64,000 nucleotides of DNA from UBA2334 sp049653005. Its GTDB lineage: Bacteria; Pseudomonadota; Gammaproteobacteria; Burkholderiales; Burkholderiaceae_C. A program made the position numbers and the translations under genes. This document shows positions 7,771 through 16,874 of this stretch, one piece after another. Positions within the stretch are counted from its first letter, which is position 1. Each line of letters starts with the position of its first letter. The stretch covers positions 1 to 64,000 of the forward strand of contig JBASFL010000054.1 of assembly GCA_049653005.1 (NCBI GenBank), in the 5' to 3' direction. The notes below the pieces were generated by a model, which saw only the letters and a program-made list of their open reading frames with translations, was not told where the DNA came from and did not search any database.

Positions 7771-8399
7771 CACACCGCACCGCTTTTCACCCCCAAGGCC
7801 GCTGGCTGCCAACCCCATCGGTCACGCTGGCCGCGCTGTTGCTCGTGTTGGCCGTCAGCAGCGCGCTGGCCATCGAGCCCACGTTGGTGCCCGACGACAA
7901 ACGCTCTGCCACGGGCCTGCACCTCACCGCCGTGGAGGCCGCCGCCATGAAGCGGGCCAACCCGGGCAAAGTGCTGTTGATTGACGTGCGCAGCCGCGCC
8001 GAAGCCATGTTGCTGGGCATGCCCACCCTGGCCGATCACTTGGTGCCCGTGCTGGACTTTCCGTCCAAATGGGAGTGGAGCGCCGGGCAGGGGGAGTACC
8101 TGCAACAAGCCAACCCCCATTTCGTGAAAGACGTGGAAGCCCGCCTGGCCAAAGCCGGCTTGACCAAAAACGACCCCGTGGTTTTGCTCTGCCGTTCGGG
8201 CACCCGCAGCAACAGCGCGGCCGGGTTGCTGCAGTTGTACGGGTTCAAAAAGGCCTACACGGTGATCGACGGCTACGAGGGTGATGAGGCCAAAACCGGC
8301 CCTCAGGCGGGGCAGCGCACGGTCAACGGTTGGAAAAACGCCAACCTGCCGTGGACTTACAAACTCGACAGCGCCAAGGTGTACACCGACGCACTCTGA
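7767..8399 (+). CDS. Exported rhodanese-like sulfurtransferase (210 aa)
   Basis: A signal peptide (hydrophobic run LAALLLVLAVSSALA, residues 21-35) precedes one rhodanese domain. The domain has the DVRSRAEA element near 73-80 and the active Cys142 in LLCRSGTRS, so a persulfide-forming enzyme in the periplasm is expected. The C-terminus after residue 180 (NGWKNANLPWTYKLD) is typical of a periplasmic rhodanese subgroup often found with c-type cytochromes. Its ATG overlaps the cytochrome stop as ATGA, which indicates translational coupling. With the two genes upstream this makes an apparent three-gene sulfur operon; the substrate (thiosulfate, polysulfide or a thiol persulfide) is inference. Confidence 0.9.
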   Translation: MTHRTAFHPQGRWLPTPSVTLAALLLVLAVSSALAIEPTLVPDDKRSATGLHLTAVEAAAMKRANPGKVLLIDVRSRAEAMLLGMPTLADHLVPVLDFPSKWEWSAGQGEYLQQANPHFVKDVEARLAKAGLTKNDPVVLLCRSGTRSNSAAGLLQLYGFKKAYTVIDGYEGDEAKTGPQAGQRTVNGWKNANLPWTYKLDSAKVYTDAL

Positions 8400-8424
8400 C
8401 CTGCCGTCTGGCGGTCAAAGATTC

Positions 8425-9048
8425 TCACTGTGGGGCGGGCACCAGAAGGTTGGCGGCCTGCCCCGCGTCCATTTGGGCGGCACCTTCCACGCGGCGCGCA
8501 CCGTTGAACCGCTTGGTCCAATAGGCCTGGCGCATGTCTTCCACACGCACCTTGGCACCTGCGCGGGGTGAATGGATGAATTTGCCTTCACCCACATAGA
8601 TTCCCACGTGGCTGAACGTGCGGCGCATGGTGTTGAAAAACACCAGATCGCCCGGGCGCAGCTCTTCTTTTTTGATCGTGACCGTGGCTTTGGCCTGCTC
8701 TTCGGCACGCCTTGGCAGCACGAGGCCCAAGGTGCGCTCGTAGGTGGCACGCACAAAACCACTGCAATCGAACCCGGTGTATTCGGTGTTGCCGCCGCGC
8801 TTGTAGGGCACGCCCAAAAATCCCATGGCGGTCAACACCAAGTCAGACGTGGTGGTGCTCACCGCATCGCGGAATTGGTCCAGCTGCATGCGAATCCCCG
8901 CTTCTGAGAGCAGGGACACCGGTTCTGAAGTGGGAGGGGAGGGGGCTTCAAGTGGGGCCGACAGGGCCGTGGCACACGCCAGACCCAAAACCACCACAGC
9001 CCCCCACCGTTGGGCGACCTGCGCCCAGCGGGGGGATAAAAACGTCAT
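8425..9048 (-). CDS. NlpC/P60 family peptidoglycan endopeptidase (207 aa)
   Basis: A signal peptide ending near ACATALSA precedes a C-terminal NlpC/P60 domain with the catalytic Cys in GFDCSGFVRATYE, the His in FSHVGIYVG and the third polar residue around KFIHSPR. These enzymes cleave D-Glu-to-diamino-acid bonds in cell-wall peptides and act in the periplasm. I took the ATG at 9048 because it opens the signal peptide; an ATG at 9132 would put 28 unrelated residues in front of it. The gene converges with the sulfur operon (25 bases between stops) and is divergent from the isochorismatase-like gene. Confidence 0.92.
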   Translation of the reverse strand: MTFLSPRWAQVAQRWGAVVVLGLACATALSAPLEAPSPPTSEPVSLLSEAGIRMQLDQFRDAVSTTTSDLVLTAMGFLGVPYKRGGNTEYTGFDCSGFVRATYERTLGLVLPRRAEEQAKATVTIKKEELRPGDLVFFNTMRRTFSHVGIYVGEGKFIHSPRAGAKVRVEDMRQAYWTKRFNGARRVEGAAQMDAGQAANLLVPAPQ

Positions 9049-9184
9049 GGCGCGCAGGGTAGGGGTTCGCGGCGGCCGAGTCAACCCAATTTGCCAAATC
9101 CCTGCCAAATTCGTGACATCTGGCCCTAACATGGTGGGTTGCCGCGCAGCCTCTGAGGCTGCGCGTGTTCAGCCCAAACAGGAA

Positions 9185-9796
9185 ATGCCCGTGTTGATCG
9201 ATGTGACCGAATCCCAACTGGTGCTGGTGGACTACCAGGACCGCCTCATGCCCGCCATTTTTGACAACGCCGCCGTGTTGGCCAATGCCATGCGCTTGGC
9301 GCAGGCCGCCCAGTTGTTGGCCGTGCCCACGTGGGGCACCGAACAAAACCCCGCCAAGTTGGGTGCCAACCACCCCGGTGTGCGGGCGCTGTGCCGCAAA
9401 ACCTTGCCCAAAATGCATTTCAGCGCCGTGTCTGAAGGCCTGGGTGAGCTGCTGCGCCCGCCCCAGCGCCCCGCAGGGGGAAACGCCCGCAGCCTGCCCA
9501 AGCACCTGCAAAAACCGGCGGCAGCACCTGCCGAAGAGCGCAACACGGTGGTGATCGCCGGTTGCGAAGCCCACGTGTGCCTGCTGCAAACCGCGCTTGA
9601 GCTGCTGGACGAGGAGTTCGACGTGTGTGTGGTCACCGATGCGTGCAGCTCACGAACCGAGCGCAACCGCGATGCCGCATTTGACCGCTTGGCCGGGGCA
9701 GGGGCCGAGCTGGTGACGACCGAAATGGTGGTGTTCGAATGGCTGCGCCACTGCGAGGCCGATGAGTTCCGCGCCGCGTTGGCTTTGGTGAAGTAA
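9185..9796 (+). CDS. Isochorismatase-like cysteine hydrolase (203 aa)
   Basis: The protein has the Asp-Lys-Cys triad of the family: Asp16 in LVLVDYQDRL, a Lys in the RKTLPKMHFS region and the nucleophile Cys in VVIAGCEAHVCLLQTA. C-terminal VVTDACSSR and the NRDAAFDRLAGAGAE helix fit the same fold. Members hydrolyse isochorismate, nicotinamide or other amides, and many stay unassigned. A proline- and alanine-rich insert around residues 96-120 is unusual. The ATG at 9185 matches the family start (short residues before the QLVLVD strand). The purine-rich AGGAA lies very close to it, so a slightly upstream start such as 9131 remains possible. Confidence 0.82.
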   Translation: MPVLIDVTESQLVLVDYQDRLMPAIFDNAAVLANAMRLAQAAQLLAVPTWGTEQNPAKLGANHPGVRALCRKTLPKMHFSAVSEGLGELLRPPQRPAGGNARSLPKHLQKPAAAPAEERNTVVIAGCEAHVCLLQTALELLDEEFDVCVVTDACSSRTERNRDAAFDRLAGAGAELVTTEMVVFEWLRHCEADEFRAALALVK

Positions 9797-9901
9797 GCGG
9801 CATACCCAAGCCAGTGGGTGTCAGTTCGACGCAAGTGCGGGTTTTCATAATTATGAATTCAGTTTGAACCTGCCAACACGCCATTCCGAATGGAGACCCC
9901 G

Positions 9902-11797
9902 ATGAGCAACTACGCCGATTTCTTCCGCCGTTCCATTGAAGACCGAGATGCGTTCTGGGGAGAACAAGCCCAGTTGGTGGACTGGAAAAAGCCCTATGAC
10001 GTGGTGTGCAATTACGACAACCCCCCGTTTGCCAAGTGGTTTGAAGGCGGCCTGACCAACCTGTGCCACAACGCCGTGGACCGCCACTTGGCCACGCGCC
10101 CTGACCAGAATGCGCTGATTTTTGTCTCCACCGAAACCAACGTGGAGCGCGCCTACTCCTTCCGCGAACTGCACGCCGAAGTCCAGCGCATGGCCGCCGT
10201 GTTGCAGGCACAGGGTGTGAAAAAAGGCGACCGGGTGCTGATTTACATGCCCATGATCCCCGAGGCCGCGTTTGCCATGCTCGCCTGCGTGCGCATCGGT
10301 GCCATTCACTCCGTGGTGTTTGGCGGGTTTGCCAGTGTCAGTCTGGCCAGCCGCATTGAAGATTGCGCCCCTGTGGCCATTGTCAGCGCCGATGCGGGCT
10401 CACGCGGCGGCAAAGTGGTGCCTTACAAGGGGTTGCTGGACGAGGCCATCAACCTGTCCAGCCACAAACCGGCACGTGTGGTCATGGTCAACCGTGGCTT
10501 GGCCCCCATGCCCACGGTGGACGGGCGGGATGTGGACTACGCCACCGAGGCCGCCAAAGTGCAAAACACGGTGGTGCCGTGCGAGTGGGTGGACGCCACG
10601 CACCCCAGCTACATCCTGTACACCAGCGGCACCACCGGCAAGCCCAAAGGCGTGCAGCGCGACACCGGTGGCTACACCGTGGCCTTGGCCGCCAGCATGA
10701 AGCACATCTACATGGGTGAGCCGGGTGAAACCTATTTCTCCACCAGCGACATCGGTTGGGTGGTGGGCCACAGTTACATCATTTATGGCCCGCTGATCGG
10801 CGGCATGGCCACCATCATGTACGAAGGCCTGCCCATCCGCCCCGATGCCGGTATTTGGTGGAATTTGGTTGAGAAATACAAGGTGTCTGTGATGTTCAGC
10901 GCCCCCACAGCCGCCCGTGTGCTCAAAAAATACGACCCCGAGTACCTGACCAAATACGACCTCTCCAGCCTGAAGGCCCTGTTCCTGGCCGGTGAACCGT
11001 TGGACGAACCCACCGCCAAGTGGATTTCGGGGGCCTTGGGCAAACCCATCATCGACAACTACTGGCAAACCGAAACCGGCTGGCCCATTTTGGGCATTGC
11101 CAACGGGGTTGAGTCCAAACCCAGCAAATTCGGCAGTCCCGGTGTGCCCATGTACGGCTACAACGTCAAGTTGATCAACGAAGCTTCTGGCGAAGAATTG
11201 ACAACGCCCAATGAAAAAGGCGTGGTCGCTGTGCAAGGGCCGTTGCCACCCGGTTGCATGCAGACCGTCTGGCAAGACGACAAGCGCTTTGTCAGCACCT
11301 ACTGGACAGGCTCGGGTGCCAACATGATGTACAGCACGTTTGACTGGGGCATCAAGGACGCCGACGGGTACTACTTCATTTTGGGGCGTACCGATGACGT
11401 CATCAACGTGGCCGGTCACCGACTGGGCACCCGTGAGATCGAGGAAAGCATTTCCAGCCACCCCAACGTGGCCGAGGTCGCCGTGGTGGGGGTGGCCGAC
11501 CAGCTCAAAGGCCAGGTGGCGATGGCCTTTGCCGTGGTGAAAGACGCCAGTTTGGTCACCGACGAAGCCTCGGCCCGCAAGCTGGAAGCCGAAATCATGA
11601 AGCTGGTGGACGACCAGCTGGGTGCTGTGGCCCGCCCCGCCCGTGTGCGCTTTGTGACGGTGCTGCCCAAAACCCGCAGCGGCAAGCTGCTTCGCCGCGC
11701 CATTCAGGCGGTGTGTGAAGGCCGTGATGCCGGGGACCTGACCACCATGGACGACCCCGCCGCATTGCAGCAAATCAAGGACCAGGTGACCGTTTGA
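9902..11797 (+). CDS. prpE: Propionyl-CoA synthetase (propionate-CoA ligase)
   Basis: This 631-aa ANL-superfamily ligase converts propionate, ATP and CoA to propionyl-CoA through an acyl-adenylate. It shows the ATP-binding YTSGTTGKPKG loop near residue 240, the substrate-pocket DNYWQTETGWP block, the GRTDDVINVAGHRLG hinge and the C-terminal catalytic Lys in TRSGKLLRR (about residue 594). The length and the TGWP block suit PrpE better than acetyl-CoA synthetase. The ATG at 9902 follows a GGAGA ribosome site. No prpBCD genes are nearby, so here it may work as a stand-alone scavenging enzyme. A GC-rich hairpin follows the gene. Confidence 0.93.
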   Translation: MSNYADFFRRSIEDRDAFWGEQAQLVDWKKPYDVVCNYDNPPFAKWFEGGLTNLCHNAVDRHLATRPDQNALIFVSTETNVERAYSFRELHAEVQRMAAVLQAQGVKKGDRVLIYMPMIPEAAFAMLACVRIGAIHSVVFGGFASVSLASRIEDCAPVAIVSADAGSRGGKVVPYKGLLDEAINLSSHKPARVVMVNRGLAPMPTVDGRDVDYATEAAKVQNTVVPCEWVDATHPSYILYTSGTTGKPKGVQRDTGGYTVALAASMKHIYMGEPGETYFSTSDIGWVVGHSYIIYGPLIGGMATIMYEGLPIRPDAGIWWNLVEKYKVSVMFSAPTAARVLKKYDPEYLTKYDLSSLKALFLAGEPLDEPTAKWISGALGKPIIDNYWQTETGWPILGIANGVESKPSKFGSPGVPMYGYNVKLINEASGEELTTPNEKGVVAVQGPLPPGCMQTVWQDDKRFVSTYWTGSGANMMYSTFDWGIKDADGYYFILGRTDDVINVAGHRLGTREIEESISSHPNVAEVAVVGVADQLKGQVAMAFAVVKDASLVTDEASARKLEAEIMKLVDDQLGAVARPARVRFVTVLPKTRSGKLLRRAIQAVCEGRDAGDLTTMDDPAALQQIKDQVTV

Positions 11798-11872
11798 TTT
11801 TTCATTCAAACAAGGCACTGGCGCTTTCCTGAAAAGGACACAGTGCTGCGGTTTTAGATTTCCCTGCTCAAC

Positions 11873-11896
11873 AACACCCCGCCCAGGCGGGGTGTT
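11873..11896 (+). terminator. Hairpin downstream of prpE
   Basis: An 11-bp GC-rich inverted repeat (AACACCCCGCC, then CA, then GGCGGGGTGTT) is followed by only a short T run. It is probably the prpE terminator, but a weak one by U-tract standards. Confidence 0.65.
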
Positions 11897-11993
11897 TGCA
11901 TTGGGGCGTGACGAAACAAGGGTTTGTGCGGCCATCAGCCGCCGTTTCGAACGTTATGATGATTGCTTATATTGTTAACTGTGTGGAATCGTC

Positions 11994-12368
11994 ATGGAAG
12001 AACCAACGCAAACCGACGATCAAACCGAAAAGGTGAGGGTGTTCGAACTGGCGGCCGAGCTGTTTGGCGTGCTGGCCACGCCCATGCGTTTGCGCATACT
12101 CAGCGCGCTGTGCGATCAGGAAAAATCGGTGTCGCAGTTGCTGGGCGAAATTGAAACCACCCAGCCCAACTTGTCCCAACACCTGAACGTGTTGTACCGC
12201 ACGGGGGTGTTGGCCAAGCGCAAAGAGGGCACGCAGGTCATTTACCGCGTGCAAAGCGAGCAGGCGGTCACCTTGTGCCGCACCGTGTGCACCCAGATCG
12301 CCATCGAAATGGATGAGCCCAGTGCCATTCCGCTGGCACAGCGCCTGTCGCCACGCATGACGCCTTGA
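11994..12368 (+). CDS. ArsR/SmtB-family transcriptional regulator (124 aa)
   Basis: This is a winged-helix repressor. Residues 17-90 run through FELAAELFGVLATPMRLRIL, an LLGEIETTQPNLSQHLNVL recognition helix and an AKRKEGTQVIYRV wing. Cys40 sits at the end of the first long helix, and Cys95 and Cys99 lie in the C-terminal helix (LCRTVCTQ). These could sense metal, oxidant or persulfide, but the canonical arsenic pair (CxC in the recognition helix) is absent. The AT-rich stretch at 11951-11981 upstream is the likely promoter and operator. It is followed by two hairpins. No obvious target is adjacent; sucA is next. Confidence 0.85.
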   Translation: MEEPTQTDDQTEKVRVFELAAELFGVLATPMRLRILSALCDQEKSVSQLLGEIETTQPNLSQHLNVLYRTGVLAKRKEGTQVIYRVQSEQAVTLCRTVCTQIAIEMDEPSAIPLAQRLSPRMTP

Positions 12369-12400
12369 CACGGCGGGGGTGCAATGCCCCCGCTTGGCTG

Positions 12401-12426
12401 ACCCACCGCTGACCGGTGGGTGTTTT
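12401..12426 (+). terminator. Terminator between arsR-type gene and sucA
   Basis: An ACCCACCG stem (12401-12408), a five-base loop and CGGTGGGT (12414-12421) are followed by GTTTT. A second GC-rich hairpin (GCGGGGG / CCCCCGC) lies just upstream at about 12374-12391. Confidence 0.75.
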
Positions 12427-12618
12427 CCAACAAATTGCAACTTGTGTTGCTGCTTATGGCAAACCAGCTTTGGACAAAGCGGCTTGTCGGTGCGACAATG
12501 CGCGCTGCACTTGGCCCTTCCTATGTCACAGTCGCATCCGCCAAACGGTTCAGCCGTGTCGCGGGAGGTTTATCAACCATCTGATGTTTCCCTAAGGGGA
12601 ACGGAGGTCAGCGAATCA
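12427..12618 (+). promoter_or_regulatory. Leader region of the 2-oxoglutarate dehydrogenase operon
   Basis: No gene fits between the terminator and the sucA start, so the operon promoter must lie here. I see no strong sigma-70 pair. The region ends with a good ribosome site, GGAGGT at 12603-12608, ten bases before the sucA ATG. Confidence 0.5.
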
Positions 12619-15495
12619 ATGAGCGAGACAAACAACGTTTACGGTGCCTTTTCGGGCAACTCGTACCTGTTCGGGGGCAATGCCCCGTACGTCGAAGAGA
12701 TGTACGAGAACTATTTGGCCAACCCTGGCAGCGTGCCAGACACTTGGCGCAGTTACTTTGACGCATTGCAGCACGTGCCCGCCGTCGATGGCACCGATGC
12801 CCGCGATGTGCCTCACATGCCTGTCATCAGTGCCTTTGCCGAACTGGCAAAACAAGGCACCACCCGCGTAGTGTCGGCCAACGCCGATTCCGAAATGGGT
12901 CGCAAGCGCGTGTCCACCCAGCAGCTGATTGCCGCTTACCGCAACGTGGGCAACAGGTGGGCCAACCTCGACCCGCTGAAGCGCACCGAGCGCGAAAACA
13001 TCCCCGAGCTGGAGCCATCGTTCTACGGATTCAGCGACGGCGACCTGGAAACCGTGTTCAACACCAGCAACACGTTTTTCGGCAAAGACACCATGTCTTT
13101 GCGCGAACTGCTGAATGCTTTGCGTGAAACCTACTGCGGCACCATCGGTGTCGAGTACATGCACACGTCTGACCAGAACGAAAAACGCTGGTGGCAGCAA
13201 AAGTTGGAAAGCATTCGCAGCAAGCCCAACTACTCTGCCGACAAGAAAAAACAAATTCTGGAAAAACTCACGTCTGCTGAAGGCCTTGAGCGTTTCCTGC
13301 ACACGAAGTACGTGGGCCAAAAACGCTTCTCCCTTGAGGGTGGGGAGAGCTTCATTGCCGCCATTGACGAAGTCATCCAGTCTGCCGGTGCGCGCGGCGT
13401 GCAAGAAATCGTGATCGGCATGGCCCACCGCGGTCGCCTGAACGTGTTAGTGAACGTCATGGGCAAAATGCCCAAAGATCTGTTTGCCGAGTTCGATCAC
13501 ACAGCGCCCGAAGATCTGCCTGCCGGTGACGTGAAATACCACCAAGGTTTCAGCTCTGACGTGACCACCCCTGGCGGCCCTGTTCACCTGTCCCTGGCGT
13601 TCAACCCCTCTCACTTGGAAATCGTCAACCCCGTGGTGGAAGGCTCTGTGCGCGCCCGCATGGACCGCCGTGGCGATGCCCTGGGCAACCAGGTGTTGCC
13701 CGTGCTGGTGCACGGTGATGCGGCGTTCGGTGGCCAGGGTGTCAACCAGGAAACCCTGGCCTTGGCCCAAACCCGTGGTTACACCACCGGTGGCACGGTG
13801 CACTTCATCATCAACAACCAGATCGGTTTCACCACGTCTGACCCGCGCGACATGCGCTCCAGCGTGTATTGCACCGACATCGTGAAGATGGTGGAAGCCC
13901 CCGTGTTGCACGTGAACGGTGACGACCCTGAAGCCGTGGTGCTGGCCACCCAACTGGCGCTGGAATACCGCATGGAATTCCGCCAGGACGTGGTGGTGGA
14001 CATCGTGTGTTTCCGCAAACTGGGCCACAACGAGCAAGACACCCCCAGCCTGACCCAGCCACTGATGTACAAGAAAATCGCTGCCCACCCCGGCACGCGT
14101 CGCTTGTACGCCGACAAGCTGACCGCCCAAGGCTTGGGTGACACCATCGGTGACGACATGTTCAAAGCCTACCGTTCAGCCATGGACGAAGGCCGTCACA
14201 CGGTAGACCCGGTCCTGACCAATTTCAAGAGCAAGTTTGCGGTGGACTGGTCCCCCTTCCTGGGCAAGAAATGGACCGATGCGGGCGACACAGCCATTCC
14301 CCAAGCGGAATGGAAACGTTTGTCTGAAAAACTGACCAAGTTGCCCGACAGCATCACCCCTCACCAATTGGTGAAAAAGGTGTACGACGACCGTGCCGCC
14401 ATGGGCCGTGGCGACCTGCCGGTGGACTGGGGCATGGGCGAACACATGGCTTTTGCCTCGTTGGTGGCCAGCGGTTACCCCGTGCGTCTGTCGGGTGAAG
14501 ACTGCGGCCGTGGCACGTTCACGCACCGCCATGCCGTCATTCACGACCAAAGCCGCGAAAAGTGGGACACCGGCACCTACGTGCCCCTGCAAAACGTGGC
14601 AGACAACCAGGCCCCGTTTGTGGTCATCGATTCCATCCTGTCTGAAGAGGCGGTGTTGGGCTTTGAATACGGCTATGCCTCGAACGACCCCAACACCCTG
14701 GTGATCTGGGAAGCACAGTTCGGCGACTTTGCCAACGGCGCACAGGTGGTGATCGACCAGTTCATTGCGTCCGGCGAGGTGAAGTGGGGCCGCGTCAACG
14801 GCATCACCCTCATGTTGCCGCACGGCTATGAAGGCCAGGGCCCTGAGCACTCGTCTGCCCGCCTGGAGCGCTTCATGCAATTGGCCGCTGACGCCAACAT
14901 GCAAATTGTGCAGCCCACCACGGCCAGCCAGATCTTCCATGTGTTGCGCCGCCAGATGGTGCGCAACCTGCGCAAGCCGCTGGTCATCATGACGCCCAAG
15001 TCCTTGTTGCGTAACAAAGACGCGACATCGCCGCTGTCTGAGTTCACACGCGGCGGTTTCCAGACGGTCATTCCCGAAAACAAAGAAGACGTGCTGAAAA
15101 AGGCCGACAAGGTCAAGCGCGTGATCGTTTGTTCGGGCAAGGTGTACTACGACCTGGTCAAGAAGCGTGAAGAGCGTGGGCAAGACGACGTGGCCATCGT
15201 GCGTGTGGAGCAGCTCTACCCCTTCCCACACAAGGCGTTCTCTGCCGAGTTGAAGAAGTACCCCAACGCCACCGACGTGGTGTGGTGCCAGGACGAGCCA
15301 CAAAACCAGGGTGCCTGGTTCTTCGTTCAGCACAACATCCACGAAAACATGCTGGAAGGCCAAAAACTGGGTTACTCGGGCCGTGCCGCTTCGGCTTCCC
15401 CCGCTGCGGGTTACTCGCACTTGCACCAGGAGCAGCAAAAAGCCCTGGTGGACGGCGCGTTCGGCAAGCTCAAGGGCTTTGTTCTGACCAAGTGA
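12619..15495 (+). CDS. sucA: 2-oxoglutarate dehydrogenase E1 component
   Basis: This 958-aa thiamine-diphosphate enzyme decarboxylates 2-oxoglutarate and passes the succinyl group to the lipoyl arm of E2 in the TCA cycle. The N-terminus (YGAFSGNSYLFGGNAPYVEE, then YLANPGSVPDTWRSYFD) is the E2-binding segment of the family. The middle has MAHRGRLNVLVNVMGK, the GDAAFGGQGVNQETL diphosphate-binding block near residue 366 and the NNQIGFTTSDP element. The transketolase-like C-terminal domain carries LPHGYEGQGPEHSSAR. GGAGGT ten bases ahead fixes the start at 12619; the frame is open further upstream but has no homology there. It is first in an operon with sucB and lpdA. Confidence 0.97.
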   Translation: MSETNNVYGAFSGNSYLFGGNAPYVEEMYENYLANPGSVPDTWRSYFDALQHVPAVDGTDARDVPHMPVISAFAELAKQGTTRVVSANADSEMGRKRVSTQQLIAAYRNVGNRWANLDPLKRTERENIPELEPSFYGFSDGDLETVFNTSNTFFGKDTMSLRELLNALRETYCGTIGVEYMHTSDQNEKRWWQQKLESIRSKPNYSADKKKQILEKLTSAEGLERFLHTKYVGQKRFSLEGGESFIAAIDEVIQSAGARGVQEIVIGMAHRGRLNVLVNVMGKMPKDLFAEFDHTAPEDLPAGDVKYHQGFSSDVTTPGGPVHLSLAFNPSHLEIVNPVVEGSVRARMDRRGDALGNQVLPVLVHGDAAFGGQGVNQETLALAQTRGYTTGGTVHFIINNQIGFTTSDPRDMRSSVYCTDIVKMVEAPVLHVNGDDPEAVVLATQLALEYRMEFRQDVVVDIVCFRKLGHNEQDTPSLTQPLMYKKIAAHPGTRRLYADKLTAQGLGDTIGDDMFKAYRSAMDEGRHTVDPVLTNFKSKFAVDWSPFLGKKWTDAGDTAIPQAEWKRLSEKLTKLPDSITPHQLVKKVYDDRAAMGRGDLPVDWGMGEHMAFASLVASGYPVRLSGEDCGRGTFTHRHAVIHDQSREKWDTGTYVPLQNVADNQAPFVVIDSILSEEAVLGFEYGYASNDPNTLVIWEAQFGDFANGAQVVIDQFIASGEVKWGRVNGITLMLPHGYEGQGPEHSSARLERFMQLAADANMQIVQPTTASQIFHVLRRQMVRNLRKPLVIMTPKSLLRNKDATSPLSEFTRGGFQTVIPENKEDVLKKADKVKRVIVCSGKVYYDLVKKREERGQDDVAIVRVEQLYPFPHKAFSAELKKYPNATDVVWCQDEPQNQGAWFFVQHNIHENMLEGQKLGYSGRAASASPAAGYSHLHQEQQKALVDGAFGKLKGFVLTK

Positions 15496-15572
15496 TTTTT
15501 GGCTGGCACCGCGCCTTGGGCCAGAGCTGCCCGGCCGGTGCCCCCGCATGACCCAATTGAAGGATTCAAAAA

Positions 15573-16841
15573 ATGGCAATCGTAGAAGTCAAGGTTCCAC
15601 AACTGTCTGAGTCGGTCGCAGAGGCCACCATGCTGACGTGGAAGAAAAAAGCCGGCGAAATGGTCGCGGTCGATGAAATTCTCATCGAAATTGAGACCGA
15701 CAAAGTGGTGCTGGAAGTGCCCGCTCCCTCGGCTGGTATGTTGAGCGAAATCGTGGTGGCAGACGGTGGCACTGTGGTGTCTGACCAGCTGATCGCCCGC
15801 ATCGACTCCGACGGCAAAGGCGCTGCGGCACCTGCCGCCGCAGCCGCCGCACCGGTGGCGGCCACCGCTGCTGTGGCAGCCCCTGCTGCACCCGCCAGCA
15901 ACAGCATGGCCGGTGTGGCCATGCCCGCTGCCGCCAAGCTGATGGCTGACAGCGGCTTGGCAAGCGGCTCTGTGGCAGGTACCGGCAAAGACGGCCGCGT
16001 GACCAAAGGCGATGTGTTGGGTGCCGTGGCATCTGGCGCCACAGCCCCCAAAGCCGCTGCCGCTTCCGTGGTCATCCCAACCGGTGTGCCCACCAAAGTG
16101 TTGCCCCAAGTGGCGGGCCCTGCCACCCCTGACTTGGGTGACCGCCCCGAGCAGCGCGTGGCCATGACCCGTTTGCGTGCCCGTGTGGCCGAGCGTCTGC
16201 TGCAGTCGCAATCCACCAACGCCATCCTGACCACGTTCAACGAAGTGAACATGGCGCCGGTGATGGACATGCGCAAGAAGTTCCAGGACAAGTTCGAGAA
16301 AGAGCACGGCTGCAAGCTGGGCTTCATGAGCTTCTTCGTCAAGGCTGCGGTGCACGCCCTGAAAAAGTACCCCGTGCTGAACGCCTCGGTCGATGGCAAT
16401 GACATCGTCTATCACGGTTACTTCGACATCGGTATTGCCGTGGGTTCGCCCCGTGGTTTGGTGGTGCCCATCCTGCGCAACGCAGACCAGATGAGCTTTG
16501 CCGACATCGAGAAGAAAATTGCCGAATTCGGCCAAAAGGCCAAGGACGGCAAGCTGGGCATTGAAGAAATGACCGGTGGCACGTTCTCCATCTCCAACGG
16601 TGGCACGTTCGGCTCCATGCTGTCCACGCCCATCATCAACCCGCCACAGTCGGCCATTCTGGGCGTGCACGCCACGAAAGACCGTGCCGTGGTGGAAAAC
16701 GGGCAAATCGTGATTCGCCCCATCAACTACCTGGCCATGAGCTACGACCACCGCATCATCGACGGCCGTGAAGCCGTGCTGGGTCTGGTCGCCATGAAGG
16801 AAGCGCTGGAAGACCCATCGCGCTTGCTGTTCGGCATTTGA
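15573..16841 (+). CDS. sucB: Dihydrolipoyl succinyltransferase, E2 of 2-oxoglutarate dehydrogenase
   Basis: This 422-aa protein has an N-terminal lipoyl domain with the modified Lys44 in ETDKVVLEV. An Ala/Pro-rich linker (about 85-108) leads to the E1/E3-binding domain (PAAAKLMADSGLASGSVAG) and then a second linker. The C-terminal acyltransferase domain ends with the catalytic SYDHRIIDGREAV (His near residue 392). It transfers the succinyl group from lipoamide to CoA and forms the core of the complex. AAGGA upstream supports the ATG at 15573. It lies 77 bases after sucA. A repeat copy and a hairpin separate it from lpdA. Confidence 0.97.
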   Translation: MAIVEVKVPQLSESVAEATMLTWKKKAGEMVAVDEILIEIETDKVVLEVPAPSAGMLSEIVVADGGTVVSDQLIARIDSDGKGAAAPAAAAAAPVAATAAVAAPAAPASNSMAGVAMPAAAKLMADSGLASGSVAGTGKDGRVTKGDVLGAVASGATAPKAAAASVVIPTGVPTKVLPQVAGPATPDLGDRPEQRVAMTRLRARVAERLLQSQSTNAILTTFNEVNMAPVMDMRKKFQDKFEKEHGCKLGFMSFFVKAAVHALKKYPVLNASVDGNDIVYHGYFDIGIAVGSPRGLVVPILRNADQMSFADIEKKIAEFGQKAKDGKLGIEEMTGGTFSISNGGTFGSMLSTPIINPPQSAILGVHATKDRAVVENGQIVIRPINYLAMSYDHRIIDGREAVLGLVAMKEALEDPSRLLFGI

Positions 16842-16874
16842 CCGACACGGTGCATCCCCAAGTGGTGAATGGCT

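Noticed and set aside
10400..11935. Minus-strand frame (511 codons) opposite prpE
   Set aside because: Composition typical of antisense frames in GC-rich genes; prpE is unambiguous.
11994..12368. ArsR-type gene as the regulator of the sulfur operon at 4.4-8.4 kb
   Set aside because: It is about 3.6 kb away, with three unrelated genes in between, and I see no shared operator sequence in the 4215-4440 gap.
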